Both the position numbers and the translations under genes were made by a program. From the NCBI RefSeq assembly GCF_038008325.1, contig NZ_JBBOYW010000001.1, positions 982,001 through 1,046,000 on the forward strand: a stretch of DNA of 64,000 nucleotides, written 5' to 3'. The stretch is from Lysinibacillus sp. FSL K6-0232 (GTDB taxonomy: Bacteria > Bacillota > Bacilli > Bacillales_A > Planococcaceae). The notes under the pieces are model-generated. The model was not told the origin of the DNA. It ran no database searches and was given only the letters and a program-made list of their open reading frames with translations. Shown piece after piece: positions 10,134 to 19,317 of this stretch; within the stretch, counting starts at the first letter, position 1, and the number at the start of each line of letters is the position of its first letter.

Positions 10134-10505
10134 ATGTGGCTACCATTTTTAGGTTTGATATTTGGACTTGCTCTGGGCTTATTAACAAATATACAAATCC
10201 CCTCTATGTATGAAAGTTATCTGTCAATCGCTGTGTTAGCAGCTTTAGATACATTATTTGGTGGTATTCGTGCACAATTACAGCAAGTATATGATGATAA
10301 AGTATTTCTATCAGGATTCTTTTTTAATATTATGCTAGCAGCAGGATTAGCCTTTTTAGGTGTTAATTTAGGAATAGATTTATATTTAGCAGCAATTTTC
10401 GCTTTTGGTGTACGTTTGTTCCAGAATATAGCAATAATTAGGCGGATTTTACTAACTCGATTAGATGAGAAACATCACAAAAAGAAGAAAACTACCGTAG
10501 AATAA
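10134..10505 (+). CDS. sbp: Small basic membrane protein Sbp (DUF1290)
   Basis: A 123-residue protein with three or four hydrophobic segments and a basic C-terminus (HHKKKKTTVE), carrying the DUF1290 hallmark stretch LDTLFGGIRAQL. The function is unknown; the gene is conserved between the DUF881 genes and ftsA in Bacillales. It follows ylxX by 3 bases with AAAGGAG upstream, so it is translated as part of the same operon. Confidence 0.88.
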   Translation: MWLPFLGLIFGLALGLLTNIQIPSMYESYLSIAVLAALDTLFGGIRAQLQQVYDDKVFLSGFFFNIMLAAGLAFLGVNLGIDLYLAAIFAFGVRLFQNIAIIRRILLTRLDEKHHKKKKTTVE

Positions 10506-10531
10506 GAGAAAAATTGACCAAAATACTCGAT

Positions 10532-10560
10532 TTGCTTAGACATTACGCTAAATTTACAAT
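10532..10560 (+). promoter_or_regulatory. Sigma-A promoter for ftsA-ftsZ
   Basis: TTGCTT at 10532-10537 and TACAAT at 10555-10560 are separated by exactly 17 bases, 40 bases upstream of the ftsA start. This would give ftsA-ftsZ expression independent of the upstream wall genes, as known in B. subtilis. Seen in sequence; activity is inferred. Confidence 0.6.
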
Positions 10561-10600
10561 AGAATGAAAATAAGAGCATTTTTCAAGGAGGTGCAGCGAA

Positions 10601-11884
10601 TTGAATCAGCAAGATTTATACATTTCTCTTGATATAGGGTCGTCCTCTATCAAGGTATTAATCGGTGAAATGAGCGACGGACAGTTACATGTAATTGGCG
10701 TCGGAAATGTAAAGTCGAATGGGGTTCGAAAAGGGGCAATTGTTGATATTGATGCAACAGTTCAATCTATTCGAAAAGCAATAGAACAAGCCGAACGAAT
10801 GACAGGATATCAAATTCAAGAAGTCGTTTTAGGTGTTCCTGCTAACCAGACGATGTTACAGCTAGTTAAAGGTGTTGTCGCTGTAAATAGTGAAAACAGA
10901 GAAATTACAGATGATGATTTAGACAGAGTAGTAGAATCTGCACAAGTCATGTCGATACCTCCTGAACGTGAATTAGTGAACATCATTCCAAGACAATTTA
11001 TTGTGGATAATCTTGATGAGATTAAAGACCCTCGTGGCATGATTGGCATCCGTCTTGAAATGGATGCAACAATGATAACGACATCCAAAACGCTTTTACA
11101 CAATGTTCTGCGCTGTGTTGAGCGGGCTGGTTTAAGTATACGAGAAATATATTTACAGCCATTAGCATCAGGCTACTTTGCTTTAACGGAAGACGAAAAA
11201 AACCAAGGGACTGCCTTTATTGATATAGGAGGTGGCTCTACAACAATTGCGGTGTTTGAAGAGGGATTGTTAACGCATACAGGTGTTATACCAGTCGGTG
11301 GTGATCATATAACGAAAGATATTTCAATTGTTTTAAAAACACCAACAGAACAAGCAGAGCAAATTAAACACCAATTTGGACATGCCTTTTATGACGATGC
11401 ATCTGATGATGAAGTTTTTGAAGTACCGATTGTGGGTACAGATTCTACTGACCAGTATAGCCAGCGTTATATATCAGAAATTATTGGTGCTCGTTTAGAG
11501 GAATTATTAGAGCTAGTGATTGATGAATTAGCACGTTTAGGTGTTCGAGATTTACCTGGTGGCGTTGTTTTAACAGGTGGTGTTGCAAAGCTTGAAGGTA
11601 TCGCACAATTAGCACGTCAAATTCTACAAACGCGTGTAAGAATCTATACACCCGATTATATTGGCGTTAGAGAGCCTTCATTTGCGACGGCAGTTGGACT
11701 TATTCGTTACGCCCATTTAGAAGATGATTTTTACGGTAAGAGTACGAATACGCAGCCTGTTGAATATGCAGTTGTAGGAGCTCAAGCAGCTACACCTAAA
11801 AAGCAAGAGTATTCTGCACCTTCAGAACCAAAAGAAAGCGTAATCGGGAAAGCAAAAAAATTATTCGATAAGTTTTTTGATTAA
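10601..11884 (+). CDS. ftsA: Cell division protein FtsA
   Basis: Actin-fold ATPase that tethers FtsZ filaments to the membrane. 427 residues from TTG 10601 (AAGGAGGTG upstream). Visible are the phosphate-1 motif [14 protein letters not shown], the SHS2 subdomain (residues about 85-165), phosphate-2 [15 protein letters not shown], the adenosine motif [14 protein letters not shown], and a C-terminal amphipathic membrane-targeting helix ([11 protein letters not shown]). It is followed directly by ftsZ. Confidence 0.97.
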   Translation: MNQQDLYISLDIGSSSIKVLIGEMSDGQLHVIGVGNVKSNGVRKGAIVDIDATVQSIRKAIEQAERMTGYQIQEVVLGVPANQTMLQLVKGVVAVNSENREITDDDLDRVVESAQVMSIPPERELVNIIPRQFIVDNLDEIKDPRGMIGIRLEMDATMITTSKTLLHNVLRCVERAGLSIREIYLQPLASGYFALTEDEKNQGTAFIDIGGGSTTIAVFEEGLLTHTGVIPVGGDHITKDISIVLKTPTEQAEQIKHQFGHAFYDDASDDEVFEVPIVGTDSTDQYSQRYISEIIGARLEELLELVIDELARLGVRDLPGGVVLTGGVAKLEGIAQLARQILQTRVRIYTPDYIGVREPSFATAVGLIRYAHLEDDFYGKSTNTQPVEYAVVGAQAATPKKQEYSAPSEPKESVIGKAKKLFDKFFD

Positions 11885-11937
11885 CTAGAATGCGTAATGA
11901 ATGATACAGAGTCGAGTTACCGTGGGAGGAAAAAGAG

Positions 11938-13095
11938 ATGTTAGAATTTGATACAAGTGTTGATGAACTTGCAGTAATAAAGGTCATAGGTGTCGGTGGC
12001 GGCGGTAACAACGCTGTCAATCGTATGATTGAGCATGGTGTACAAGGCGTTGACTTTATCGCAGTGAACACAGATGCACAAGCATTAAATTTATCAAAGG
12101 CGGAAGTAAGGCTACAAATTGGTGCTAAGCTAACGCGTGGGCTAGGCGCAGGAGCAAATCCTGAAGTAGGTAAAAAAGCCGCAGAAGAAAGCCGAGAGCA
12201 GCTAGAAGAGGTACTGCGTGGCGCAGATATGGTCTTCGTAACGGCTGGTATGGGTGGAGGAACAGGTACTGGTGCTGCACCAGTCATTGCTCAGATTGCT
12301 CGTGAATTAGGAGCCCTTACAGTAGGTGTTGTGACACGTCCATTTACTTTTGAAGGTCGTAAACGTCAAACACAGGCAATCGGTGGTATTGGCAGCATGA
12401 AGGAGTCAGTGGATACATTAATTGTTATTCCGAATGATAAGCTCCTACAAATTGTCGATAAATCTACACCTATGTTAGAAGCATTTAGAGAAGCTGATAA
12501 TGTTTTACGTCAAGGTGTGCAAGGTATTTCAGATTTAATTGCAACACCTGGTCTTATTAACTTAGACTTTGCAGACGTTAAAACAATTATGTCTAATAAA
12601 GGTTCAGCATTAATGGGGATCGGTATTGCCACAGGTGAAAACCGAGCTTCTGAAGCAGCAAAAAAGGCTATTTCAAGTCCATTGCTTGAATCGTCCATTG
12701 ATGGTGCGAAAGGTGTCCTCATGAATATTACAGGTGGCTCGAATCTTAGCTTATTTGAAGTACAGGAGGCAGCAGATATTGTAGCCTCTGCATCAGATGA
12801 AGAAGTAAATATGATTTTCGGTTCTGTTATCAATGAAAATCTAAAAGATGAAATCATTGTAACTGTTATTGCAACTGGTTTTTCAGAGGAAGCTTTACAG
12901 CAGCAACGCAATACACCGAAGCCATCGCTTAATGTAAATAGACAATCTGCTCCACAGCAACAGGCTCCTATTCGTGAACAACGACAAGAAATGCCTACAC
13001 AACAAGAGCAGCCACGTCAAAATCAACAAAATTATGCACAAGACGATATGCTTGAAGTACCAGCATTTTTACGCAATCGTAAAAATCGCGGATAA
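11938..13095 (+). CDS. ftsZ: Cell division GTPase FtsZ
   Basis: Tubulin homologue that forms the Z-ring. 385 residues from ATG 11938 (GGGAGG upstream). The tubulin signature [10 protein letters not shown] lies at about residues 104-113, with the T1 loop [10 protein letters not shown] and T7 synergy loop [11 protein letters not shown] disordered linker of about 50 residues is very rich in Gln and Pro, followed by the conserved tail [17 protein letters not shown] that contacts FtsA and SepF. A terminator follows. Confidence 0.98.
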   Translation: MLEFDTSVDELAVIKVIGVGGGGNNAVNRMIEHGVQGVDFIAVNTDAQALNLSKAEVRLQIGAKLTRGLGAGANPEVGKKAAEESREQLEEVLRGADMVFVTAGMGGGTGTGAAPVIAQIARELGALTVGVVTRPFTFEGRKRQTQAIGGIGSMKESVDTLIVIPNDKLLQIVDKSTPMLEAFREADNVLRQGVQGISDLIATPGLINLDFADVKTIMSNKGSALMGIGIATGENRASEAAKKAISSPLLESSIDGAKGVLMNITGGSNLSLFEVQEAADIVASASDEEVNMIFGSVINENLKDEIIVTVIATGFSEEALQQQRNTPKPSLNVNRQSAPQQQAPIREQRQEMPTQQEQPRQNQQNYAQDDMLEVPAFLRNRKNRG

Positions 13096-13115
13096 CTTCA
13101 ATAAATAACTTCTAG

Positions 13116-13153
13116 AAAGCTTGTAATTTACATATGTAAATTATGAGCTTTTT
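13116..13153 (+). terminator. Terminator after ftsZ
   Basis: A hairpin with arms AAAGCTTGTAATTTAC and GTAAATTATGAGCTTT around an ATAT loop ends in a short T run. It closes the division operon. Confidence 0.75.
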
Positions 13154-13197
13154 ATATTTGCCACAATGATGTTCAAACATGTAAGGAAACCATGTTT

Positions 13198-13238
13198 TTT
13201 GTCAAAACATTTTCTGAAAATGATGCGATTGTTTGACA
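13198..13238 (+). promoter_or_regulatory. Candidate Spo0A box and -35 element before spoIIGA
   Basis: TTTGTCAAA at 13198-13206 differs by one base from the Spo0A box TTTGTCGAA, and TTGACA sits at 13233-13238. In B. subtilis spoIIG is driven by sigma-A with Spo0A at an unusually wide-spaced promoter. I see no convincing -10 at 17 bases, which would fit such an arrangement. Inference from family knowledge plus these motifs. Confidence 0.4.
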
Positions 13239-13286
13239 ATATTTGTGGGAGGAACATGCTAACTTTGTAAGTAGGAGGCGGCTGTT

Positions 13287-14120
13287 ATGTATGGAGAATG
13301 GCTGGTGCTCATTAATACACTTTTTAATCTAGCAATACTTATGTTTACAGTAAGAGTAACAGGCGTTGTTGTTAAACATTCAAGATTATTAATGAGTTCG
13401 ATTTGCAGTAGTTTAGTAGCTGTCATTGGCGGCCAAACGCTGTGGACAACGGTGCTAAGCTTTCTATTATTAATTGGTATAGCTTTTCAATTCAAGCTTC
13501 GAAGTTTTCAAAAGCAAGGACCTATTGTTGTAACAGCAACTATTGTAATTGGCGGTTTGTTAACAGCTTTACAACCTTATTTAAAAAATCTAGCTGTTGC
13601 TCATTTTATTATGATTTGCTTTGTGCTTGCAGTGGCGAATCTCGTCTTGTTTTATAAACAATGGGGTTTCGTTAAGCTTGAACGCTTAAGTGGTCAGTTT
13701 GTCTTTGATACGACATTGAAAATTTTTGGCGCAGCCATACCGCTATCTGCCTTTGTTGATACAGGCAATCAAGCGATTGAACCACTTTCAGGAAAACCTG
13801 TTCATTTTGTTTCTTATACAGCTTTACGTCCACATTTACCCGCAGCTTTCCGCAAATCATTAATAGAGTGGCAGGAAACAGACCCATACAATGTATCCAT
13901 GTTTGCAGAAGATTACCAGCGTTATATCCGATTTATTCATGTTAATACCGTACAGCAGCAAAGCGTTGTACTTGGCTTTCGTTTTGATGAATGGCATATC
14001 AAGGGAGAGCCCTCACAAGTGAAAACAAATGAATATATCGTGTTAACCAAAAAAGCTAAAAATTTTCCGCATAGCACAGCAGCAATTTTACATTTTTCAG
14101 CGCTTTCAAATAACTCATAG
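13287..14120 (+). CDS. spoIIGA: Sporulation sigma-E factor processing peptidase
   Basis: Mother-cell membrane aspartic protease that removes the pro-sequence of SigE after a signal from SpoIIR. 277 residues: five membrane segments in the first 140, then a cytoplasmic aspartic-protease-like domain with the catalytic motif [18 protein letters not shown] 13287 has TAGGAGG upstream. The next gene, 13 bases downstream, is its substrate. Confidence 0.95.
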   Translation: MYGEWLVLINTLFNLAILMFTVRVTGVVVKHSRLLMSSICSSLVAVIGGQTLWTTVLSFLLLIGIAFQFKLRSFQKQGPIVVTATIVIGGLLTALQPYLKNLAVAHFIMICFVLAVANLVLFYKQWGFVKLERLSGQFVFDTTLKIFGAAIPLSAFVDTGNQAIEPLSGKPVHFVSYTALRPHLPAAFRKSLIEWQETDPYNVSMFAEDYQRYIRFIHVNTVQQQSVVLGFRFDEWHIKGEPSQVKTNEYIVLTKKAKNFPHSTAAILHFSALSNNS

Positions 14121-14133
14121 AGGGGGAGAACGA

Positions 14134-14841
14134 TTGCTTCTTAGGCTACTTGCTAGCTTGAAAAAATTATGGAGTAAGTTTCGAAGTCGTGAAACGTACT
14201 ATATAGGGGGAAATGATTCATTGCCAGTGCCACTAAGTCGAGAAGAAGAAGTTACAGTGATTGCATCCTTTATGAACGGTGATTTACGAGCTAGAGATAC
14301 ACTAATTGAACGCAATTTGCGTCTTGTTGTTTATATTGCTAGACGTTTTGATAATACAGGTACGCCAATTGAGGATTTAATTAGCATTGGCTCCATTGGA
14401 TTAATCAAAGCGATTGAAACATTTAATACAGATAAAAATATTAAACTTGCAACCTATGCATCACGCTGCATTGAAAATGAAATTTTAATGCACTTACGAA
14501 AAACAAGCCGTATGAAAGGTGAAGTTTCATTAGATGAACCACTCAACTCCGATGCAGATGGAAATGAATTATTATTATCGGATATTTTAGGAACAGAAGA
14601 GCATATTATTTTAGATAATGTAGAGAAAAAAATCGAACGTCAGCATATGTTCCATGCGATTAATTTGCTTGGTGCACGTGAACGTTATATTATGGAATGC
14701 CGCTTTGGACTAAACGGTAAAGCGGAAATGACACAAAAAGAGGTTGCCGACCATTTAGGTATATCTCAATCCTATATTTCCCGTTTAGAAAAGAAAATTA
14801 TTCAAGATTTACGTGAAAACTTAAATCAACCGATATCATAG
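14134..14841 (+). CDS. sigE: RNA polymerase sigma-E factor, pro-form
   Basis: Early mother-cell sigma factor. 235 residues from TTG 14134 with AGGGGGAG five bases upstream. The first 27 or so residues form the amphipathic pro-sequence ([15 protein letters not shown]) cut by SpoIIGA near YYIGG. Region 2 ([33 protein letters not shown]) and region 4 ([34 protein letters not shown]) are intact. It is not interrupted by any element. Confidence 0.97.
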   Translation: MLLRLLASLKKLWSKFRSRETYYIGGNDSLPVPLSREEEVTVIASFMNGDLRARDTLIERNLRLVVYIARRFDNTGTPIEDLISIGSIGLIKAIETFNTDKNIKLATYASRCIENEILMHLRKTSRMKGEVSLDEPLNSDADGNELLLSDILGTEEHIILDNVEKKIERQHMFHAINLLGARERYIMECRFGLNGKAEMTQKEVADHLGISQSYISRLEKKIIQDLRENLNQPIS

Positions 14842-14883
14842 AAAGGGAATTTTACCCTACCTAAAATTGGTCATAGCTTTTGT

Positions 14884-14911
14884 GCATATTCTTGTTGCTC
14901 TCGGACAAACT
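14884..14911 (+). promoter_or_regulatory. Candidate sigma-F promoter for sigG
   Basis: GCATA (14884-14888), 14 bases, then GGACAAACT (14903-14911) resembles the forespore sigma-F consensus (GYATA ... GGnRAnAnT, with one mismatch). It lies 44 bases before the sigG start. In B. subtilis sigG is transcribed by sigma-F, so the position is right. Confidence 0.5.
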
Positions 14912-14955
14912 GATGTCACGGTTTAGTCAGAGAATAACATCCGGAGGAATCGAAT

Positions 14956-15729
14956 ATGCGAACAAAAGTAGATCTTTGCGGCTTAGATACATCGACTTTG
15001 CCAATTTTAAAGCACGAGGAAATGAAGGAGCTCTTTATCCGTTTGCAAGCAGGGGAAACGGAAATTCGAGAAGAGCTTGTCATGTGCAATTTAAGGTTAG
15101 TGCTAAGTATTGTTGGTCGATTTGCCTATCGAGGTGAACAGGCAGATGATTTATTTCAAGTAGGGTGTATTGGCCTTATGAAAGCCATTGATCATTTTGA
15201 TTTAAAGCATAATGTACGGTTTTCGACATATGCTGTGCCAATGATTATTGGTGAAATTCGTCGCCATCTGCGTGATCATCATGCATTGCGAGTTTCTCGC
15301 TCCTTAAGAGATATAGCCTATAAAGCAATGCAGGCAAAAGAGCAATGGATAACTGATAATTTGCGAGAACCTACGATTGAAGAAATTGCCGAAATGATTG
15401 ATATGAAAAAAGAAGATGTGTTATTTGCTTTAGATGCTATTCAAGACCCTGTTTCATTGCAGGAACCTATTTATTCAGACGGCGGAGATGCTGTTTATAT
15501 GATGGACCAATTGCGTGATGATGATGTATCAGAGGATCAATGGGTTGCCTATGTATCGGTGAAGGAAAGCTTACAAAAGTTAGATGAACGTCAGCAAATG
15601 ATTGTGGCAAAGCGTTTTTATTACGGTGAAACACAAACTGAAATTGCCAAGGAGTTAGGGATTTCACAAGCACAAATCTCACGCCTAGAAAAAAATGCGA
15701 TTGAAACAATGCAAAAAGATTACAAATAA
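14956..15729 (+). CDS. sigG: RNA polymerase sigma-G factor
   Basis: Late forespore sigma factor, 257 residues from ATG 14956 (GGAGG upstream). The N-terminal KVDLCGLDTSTLPIL is the SigG signature that separates it from SigF. Region 2 (DDLFQVGCIGLMKAIDHFDL, RFSTYAVPMIIGEIRRHLRD), region 3 (SRSLRDIAYKA) and region 4 (ISQAQISRLEKNAI) are complete. It follows sigE as in B. subtilis and ends at a terminator. Confidence 0.97.
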   Translation: MRTKVDLCGLDTSTLPILKHEEMKELFIRLQAGETEIREELVMCNLRLVLSIVGRFAYRGEQADDLFQVGCIGLMKAIDHFDLKHNVRFSTYAVPMIIGEIRRHLRDHHALRVSRSLRDIAYKAMQAKEQWITDNLREPTIEEIAEMIDMKKEDVLFALDAIQDPVSLQEPIYSDGGDAVYMMDQLRDDDVSEDQWVAYVSVKESLQKLDERQQMIVAKRFYYGETQTEIAKELGISQAQISRLEKNAIETMQKDYK

Positions 15730-15730
15730 A

Positions 15731-15766
15731 AAAATGCGCATCCGATTATTCGGTGCGCATTTTCTC
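15731..15766 (+). terminator. Terminator after sigG
   Basis: AATGCGCATCCGA and TCGGTGCGCATT pair around TTAT with one bulge, followed by TTTTCTCTT. Confidence 0.8.
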
Positions 15767-15856
15767 TTCATTCAATGAACAATTGATACATAAATATAAA
15801 GAGATAGCAACGTTTTAGAATGGAAGTAGATGGTAATAGATAGAGGAGGGATGTTA

Positions 15857-16093
15857 GTGCGATTCTCAATGTTGCAGCAAAAAGAAGTAATTGAAGCAGG
15901 GAATGGACGTTTTATAGGGTTTGTTGTAGATGCTGAAGTATCAAAGGAAACAGGCTATGTTACCGCATTTTTAATTGCTGAGCCTCGTAAATATTTGGGC
16001 TTTTTTAAAGGGGAGGAATCTGTGAGAAAGGTATATATGAAGGATGTGCTTGTCGTCGGCAAGGACGTTATTTTAGTGAAGGCACTTTCTTAA
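15857..16093 (+). CDS. ylmC: YlmC/YmxH family PRC-barrel protein
   Basis: Small PRC-barrel protein (78 residues) of the YlmC/YmxH sporulation-associated family, with GRFIGFVVDAEVS, KYLGFFKGEE and VLVVGKDVILVK. GTG 15857 is chosen because GAGGAGGG ends six bases upstream; in-frame ATGs at 15830 and 15851 lie before or against that site. The molecular role is unknown. In B. subtilis ylmD follows; here it is absent. Confidence 0.85.
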   Translation: MRFSMLQQKEVIEAGNGRFIGFVVDAEVSKETGYVTAFLIAEPRKYLGFFKGEESVRKVYMKDVLVVGKDVILVKALS

Positions 16094-16147
16094 GACAAAA
16101 GATTCGTTTTTTATGCATGCTAATGCTGATATAGGTCAGGCTATTCA

Positions 16148-16176
16148 TTGATAAATCAACCATTGCTTGTTACAAT
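16148..16176 (+). promoter_or_regulatory. Sigma-A promoter for ylmE-sepF
   Basis: TTGATA (16148-16153), 17 bases, TACAAT (16171-16176), 35 bases before the ylmE GTG. The open frame that extends upstream of ylmE overlaps this promoter, supporting the shorter ylmE start. Confidence 0.65.
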
Positions 16177-16210
16177 AAGAGAAACTATTGTTGTAAAGTT
16201 GGGAAGAACA

Positions 16211-16915
16211 GTGACAAAAATCTTAACAAATTTAAGCAAAATAAATGATGTACTGATAGCAGCAGCAAAGCGAGGCAATCGTGATGCTAGTAAAGTTCAA
16301 ATTATTGCCGTAACAAAAGAAGTTTCTGTGGAAAGAACACAAGAAGCAATTGATGCAGGGCTTATTCATTTTGGCGAAAATAGACCTGAAGGCTTCAATC
16401 ATAAAATTGCAGCGATTCAAGCCGATGTGCATTGGCATTATATTGGGTCACTACAAACACGCAAAGTCAAGCAAGTTATTAACAACATTGATTATTTACA
16501 CTCCTTAGATCGTTTGAGTTTGGCACAAGAAATTGAAAAACGAGCAGAAAAACCTGTTAAATGTTTTGTACAAGTAAATGTTTCTGGTGAAGAATCAAAG
16601 CATGGGCTAATGGTTGAGGAAGTTTTACCTTTTGTAGAAGCATTAACAAGTTTTACAAAAATTCAAGTTGTGGGTTTAATGACAATGGCACCAAATACAG
16701 AAGACAAAGCACTTATTCGCTCTGTTTTCAAGCAATTAAAACAATGTCAACAGCAAATAGCCGAGCGAGGATTCGCACATGCACCTTGTACCGAGTTATC
16801 AATGGGCATGTCTAATGACTTTGAAATTGCGGTAGAGGAAGGGGCTACTTTTGTTCGAGTCGGTACGGCTCTTGTTGGAAATGAAAGAGGGGAACAGGAT
16901 GAGCATGAAAAATAA
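16211..16915 (+). CDS. ylmE: PLP homeostasis protein, YggS/YlmE family
   Basis: Pyridoxal-phosphate-binding protein of the alanine-racemase-like fold that helps keep free PLP balanced (YggS/PLPBP/YlmE family). 234 residues from GTG 16211. The PLP lysine lies in IIAVTKEVS; also present are [42 protein letters not shown] and the phosphate-binding [15 protein letters not shown] and VRVGTALVG. Its 3' end overlaps sepF by 17 bases. Confidence 0.94.
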   Translation: MTKILTNLSKINDVLIAAAKRGNRDASKVQIIAVTKEVSVERTQEAIDAGLIHFGENRPEGFNHKIAAIQADVHWHYIGSLQTRKVKQVINNIDYLHSLDRLSLAQEIEKRAEKPVKCFVQVNVSGEESKHGLMVEEVLPFVEALTSFTKIQVVGLMTMAPNTEDKALIRSVFKQLKQCQQQIAERGFAHAPCTELSMGMSNDFEIAVEEGATFVRVGTALVGNERGEQDEHEK

Positions 16916-17396
16916 AATTAAAAACTTCTTTTACCTTGAAGAGGAACTAGAAGAAGAGATCACGCAAGCTCCTATTCAACAGCAACAACCCATACAACAC
17001 CAGCAACAAGTTCAAACAGCAAAGCCTAAAAAAAACATGAAAGAACGCAAAGCGCCCGTCCATGAAATTATGCCACAAAGCACAGCAACGCCTAACAACA
17101 TTGTTAGTTTACAGGCAGCGATGAGTTCGAAAGGAGCAAAAGTGGTTTTAGTTGAGCCTAGAGTATATGCAGAAGCGCAAGATATCGCAGAGCATTTAAA
17201 AAATAAACGGGCAACAATTGTAAATTTGCAGCGTATCGAGCGGGAGCAAGGAAAACGAATTATTGATTTTTTAAGCGGTACAGTGTATGCCCTTGCAGGG
17301 GATATTCAACGAATTGGTAAAGATATTTTCCTTTGCACACCTGATAACGTAGAAGTAACTGGGGAAATTACGAACTTTATTTTAGACGATAATTAA
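16899..17396 (+). CDS. sepF: Cell division protein SepF
   Basis: Membrane-bound protein that bundles FtsZ and anchors the Z-ring with FtsA. 165 residues from ATG 16899 (AGAGGGG upstream), starting [13 protein letters not shown], an amphipathic membrane helix. A glutamine-rich linker (about residues 25-45) leads to the DUF552 domain with [39 protein letters not shown] and the [12 protein letters not shown] motif. The linker composition resembles that of the FtsZ linker in this window. Confidence 0.95.
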   Translation: MSMKNKIKNFFYLEEELEEEITQAPIQQQQPIQHQQQVQTAKPKKNMKERKAPVHEIMPQSTATPNNIVSLQAAMSSKGAKVVLVEPRVYAEAQDIAEHLKNKRATIVNLQRIEREQGKRIIDFLSGTVYALAGDIQRIGKDIFLCTPDNVEVTGEITNFILDDN

Positions 17397-17416
17397 TAGC
17401 GAGGATTGTAGTTTAT

Positions 17417-17698
17417 ATGACTTTTTTGATTATACTTAACTATATATCGTTAGCATTTAGGATTTATTCATTTTTGCTAATTATATATATTTTAATGTCT
17501 TGGGTGCCTGCTGCGCAAAATTCATCATTTGGACGTATGCTGGCAAGAGTATGTGAGCCATACTTAGGGATTTTCAGACGATTTATTCCACCTATTGGAA
17601 TGATTGATATTTCTCCTATCGTGGCAATCTTTATGCTGAATTTTATTGAACGAGGGCTTTTTATAGTCATTCAGAAAATATACTTTATGTTTATTTAA
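17417..17698 (+). CDS. ylmG: YggT family membrane protein YlmG
   Basis: A 93-residue YggT-family protein with two hydrophobic segments and the family motif [22 protein letters not shown] shown here in part as [15 protein letters not shown]. The role in bacteria is not settled; the gene is conserved between sepF and ylmH. It is followed by a terminator. Confidence 0.9.
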   Translation: MTFLIILNYISLAFRIYSFLLIIYILMSWVPAAQNSSFGRMLARVCEPYLGIFRRFIPPIGMIDISPIVAIFMLNFIERGLFIVIQKIYFMFI

Positions 17699-17703
17699 AA
17701 GAA

Positions 17704-17732
17704 AATCCTCACGATTTGGTGAGGGTTTTTTT
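17704..17732 (+). terminator. Terminator after ylmG
   Basis: TCCTCAC and GTGAGGG pair around a six-base loop, followed by seven T residues. Confidence 0.8.
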
Positions 17733-17748
17733 AATGCTATAGTAGTTG

Positions 17749-17835
17749 GTGGATAGAATGCTAAGAGTGACGGATAGAATAAAGGAAGTAACGGATAGAA
17801 TACTAAAAGTGGCGGATAGAATGTCAAAGGTGAAG
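17749..17835 (+). repeat. 21-bp tandem repeat, four units, before ylmH
   Basis: Four degenerate units of 21 bp each contain GGATAGAAT or a close variant, starting near 17751, 17772, 17793 and 17814. Because 21 is a multiple of three, the array is open in one plus frame and codes repeated heptads (VTDRIKE, VTDRILK, VADRMSK). The complementary strand reads as repeated FYPPLLV-like units. No convincing gene start serves either reading, so I treat it as an intergenic repeat between the ylmG terminator and ylmH. Confidence 0.75.
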
Positions 17836-17846
17836 GAGATAATCAA

Positions 17847-18635
17847 ATGGAGCATTTAATTCAGCATTTTCGAAAAGAGGAACAACCCTTTATTGAACAG
17901 GTGGTTAATTGGCAGCGTGAGGTGGAAGATCGCTATGCACCAAAGCTAACGGATTTTCTTGATCCAAGGCAGCGCTTTATTGTGGCATCCATTATTGGAC
18001 AAGACGATACATTAAAAACAGCAAGCATGGGGTTATTTGATAAGGCGGAGAGGCAGCGTATGCTTATTTTTCCTACTTATTTTGAACCGACTGAGGATGA
18101 CTTCCAGCTCGTAGCATTTACCATTCATTACCCTGTGAAATTTGTACAATTGCGACATCCTGACGTTTTAGGTGCATTGTTATCATTAGGCTTAAACCGT
18201 GGTAAGTTTGGAGATATTCGTGTGAATGAGCATCAGGTGCAATTTGTCGTTGCGCAAGAGGTAGCAGACTATGTACGTTTGCATTTAACAGGCATTGGCA
18301 AGGTAAAGGTACATGTGGAGGCAATAAAGGAAATGGAGCCGCTGCTTGTTAATGAGGACGAATGGCTTGAGGAATCTCATACGGTGTCTTCGATGCGTTT
18401 AGATGTTATTATTGCAACTGTTTTAAATGTGTCCCGTCAAAAGGCACAAGCACTTATTACAGGAAATAAAGTACGTGTAAATTGGACAGAGCGAGATGCT
18501 GTTGCTTTTGAATTACAAGAGGGCGATATTTTATCGATACGAGGAAGTGGACGTGTTAAAATTATTATGACAGAAGGCCGTACAAAAAAAGATAAAATTC
18601 GTCTACAAATCGGTCGATTGGCCCAAAAAGCTTGA
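17847..18635 (+). CDS. ylmH: S4-domain RNA-binding protein YlmH
   Basis: RNA-binding protein of 262 residues with an S4 domain at about residues 183-240 (SSMRLDVIIATVLNVSRQKA, LITGNKVRVNW). From published work on B. subtilis YlmH, it binds the 50S subunit with peptidyl-tRNA and assists ribosome-associated quality control together with RqcH. rqcH itself is 26 kb downstream in this window. ATG 17847 has AAGGAG upstream. Confidence 0.9.
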   Translation: MEHLIQHFRKEEQPFIEQVVNWQREVEDRYAPKLTDFLDPRQRFIVASIIGQDDTLKTASMGLFDKAERQRMLIFPTYFEPTEDDFQLVAFTIHYPVKFVQLRHPDVLGALLSLGLNRGKFGDIRVNEHQVQFVVAQEVADYVRLHLTGIGKVKVHVEAIKEMEPLLVNEDEWLEESHTVSSMRLDVIIATVLNVSRQKAQALITGNKVRVNWTERDAVAFELQEGDILSIRGSGRVKIIMTEGRTKKDKIRLQIGRLAQKA

Positions 18636-18730
18636 AAGTGAAGTAATTTTCATTAATTTTTACTGCTAAGTTGTCGCAACAATTGTATAATAGAAATTAT
18701 GAATGTACACGTAAAGGAGAGAAGGATTGT

Positions 18731-19255
18731 ATGCCATTATCACCTATTGATATACATAATAAGGAGTTTACAAAGACCTTCAGGGGCTATGCTGAGGACG
18801 AGGTCAATGAATTTTTAGATCAGATTATTAAAGATTATGAAATTTTATTGCGTGAGAAAAAAGAAGTTGATCGACAGTTAGAAATCGCTTTAGAGCAAGC
18901 GAGGCATTTTAACACCTTAGAAGAAACTTTACAAAAATCTATAGTTGTGGCACAAGAGGCAGCGGATGAAGTACGCAGAAATTCACAAAAAGAGGCAAAG
19001 CTTATTGTCAAAGAAGCTGAAAAAAATGCTGATCGAATTGTCAATGAAGCATTAACAAAGGCACGTAAGGTAACGATTGAAATCGATGAGCTCAAGAAAC
19101 AATCCAAAGTATTCCGTAATCGCTTTAAAATGCTTGTGGAGGCACAGCTTGACCTATTAAATGCAGATGATTGGGATCATTTGCTGCAATATGATATTGA
19201 TCTAACTGAAATTCAAGCGTCTGTAGAGGAAGCACAGGAATCCGAAGATTTATAA
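18731..19255 (+). CDS. divIVA: Cell-division initiation protein DivIVA
   Basis: Coiled-coil protein that senses negative membrane curvature and marks septa and poles. 174 residues from ATG 18731. The lipid-binding N-terminus LSPIDIHNKEFTKTFRGYAE and the following VNEFLDQIIKDYE are conserved, followed by a long Glu/Lys/Ala coiled coil. The frame extension back to 18671 lacks homology and covers a TATAAT at 18686-18691, a likely -10 with only a weak -35. Confidence 0.95.
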   Translation: MPLSPIDIHNKEFTKTFRGYAEDEVNEFLDQIIKDYEILLREKKEVDRQLEIALEQARHFNTLEETLQKSIVVAQEAADEVRRNSQKEAKLIVKEAEKNADRIVNEALTKARKVTIEIDELKKQSKVFRNRFKMLVEAQLDLLNADDWDHLLQYDIDLTEIQASVEEAQESEDL

Positions 19256-19282
19256 TTTTTTCTCTTGCCCTATAATTGAAAC

Positions 19283-19311
19283 TTGACGTGAATGATTGAA
19301 TTTCATATACT
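19283..19311 (+). promoter_or_regulatory. Sigma-A promoter for ileS
   Basis: TTGACG (19283-19288), 17 bases, TATACT (19306-19311). The predicted transcript start near 19318 is the 5' end of the T-box leader. Confidence 0.75.
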
Positions 19312-19317
19312 TTATAC

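Noticed and set aside
11796..12287. Minus-strand 163-codon frame over ftsA/ftsZ
   Set aside because: Shadow of the highly conserved ftsZ coding strand; Ser/Pro/Ala-rich composition typical of reverse reading.
17564..17827. Minus-strand 87-codon frame with FYPPLLV repeats
   Set aside because: It overlaps ylmG, its terminator and the 21-bp array; the repeats come from the array itself and there is no ribosome site.
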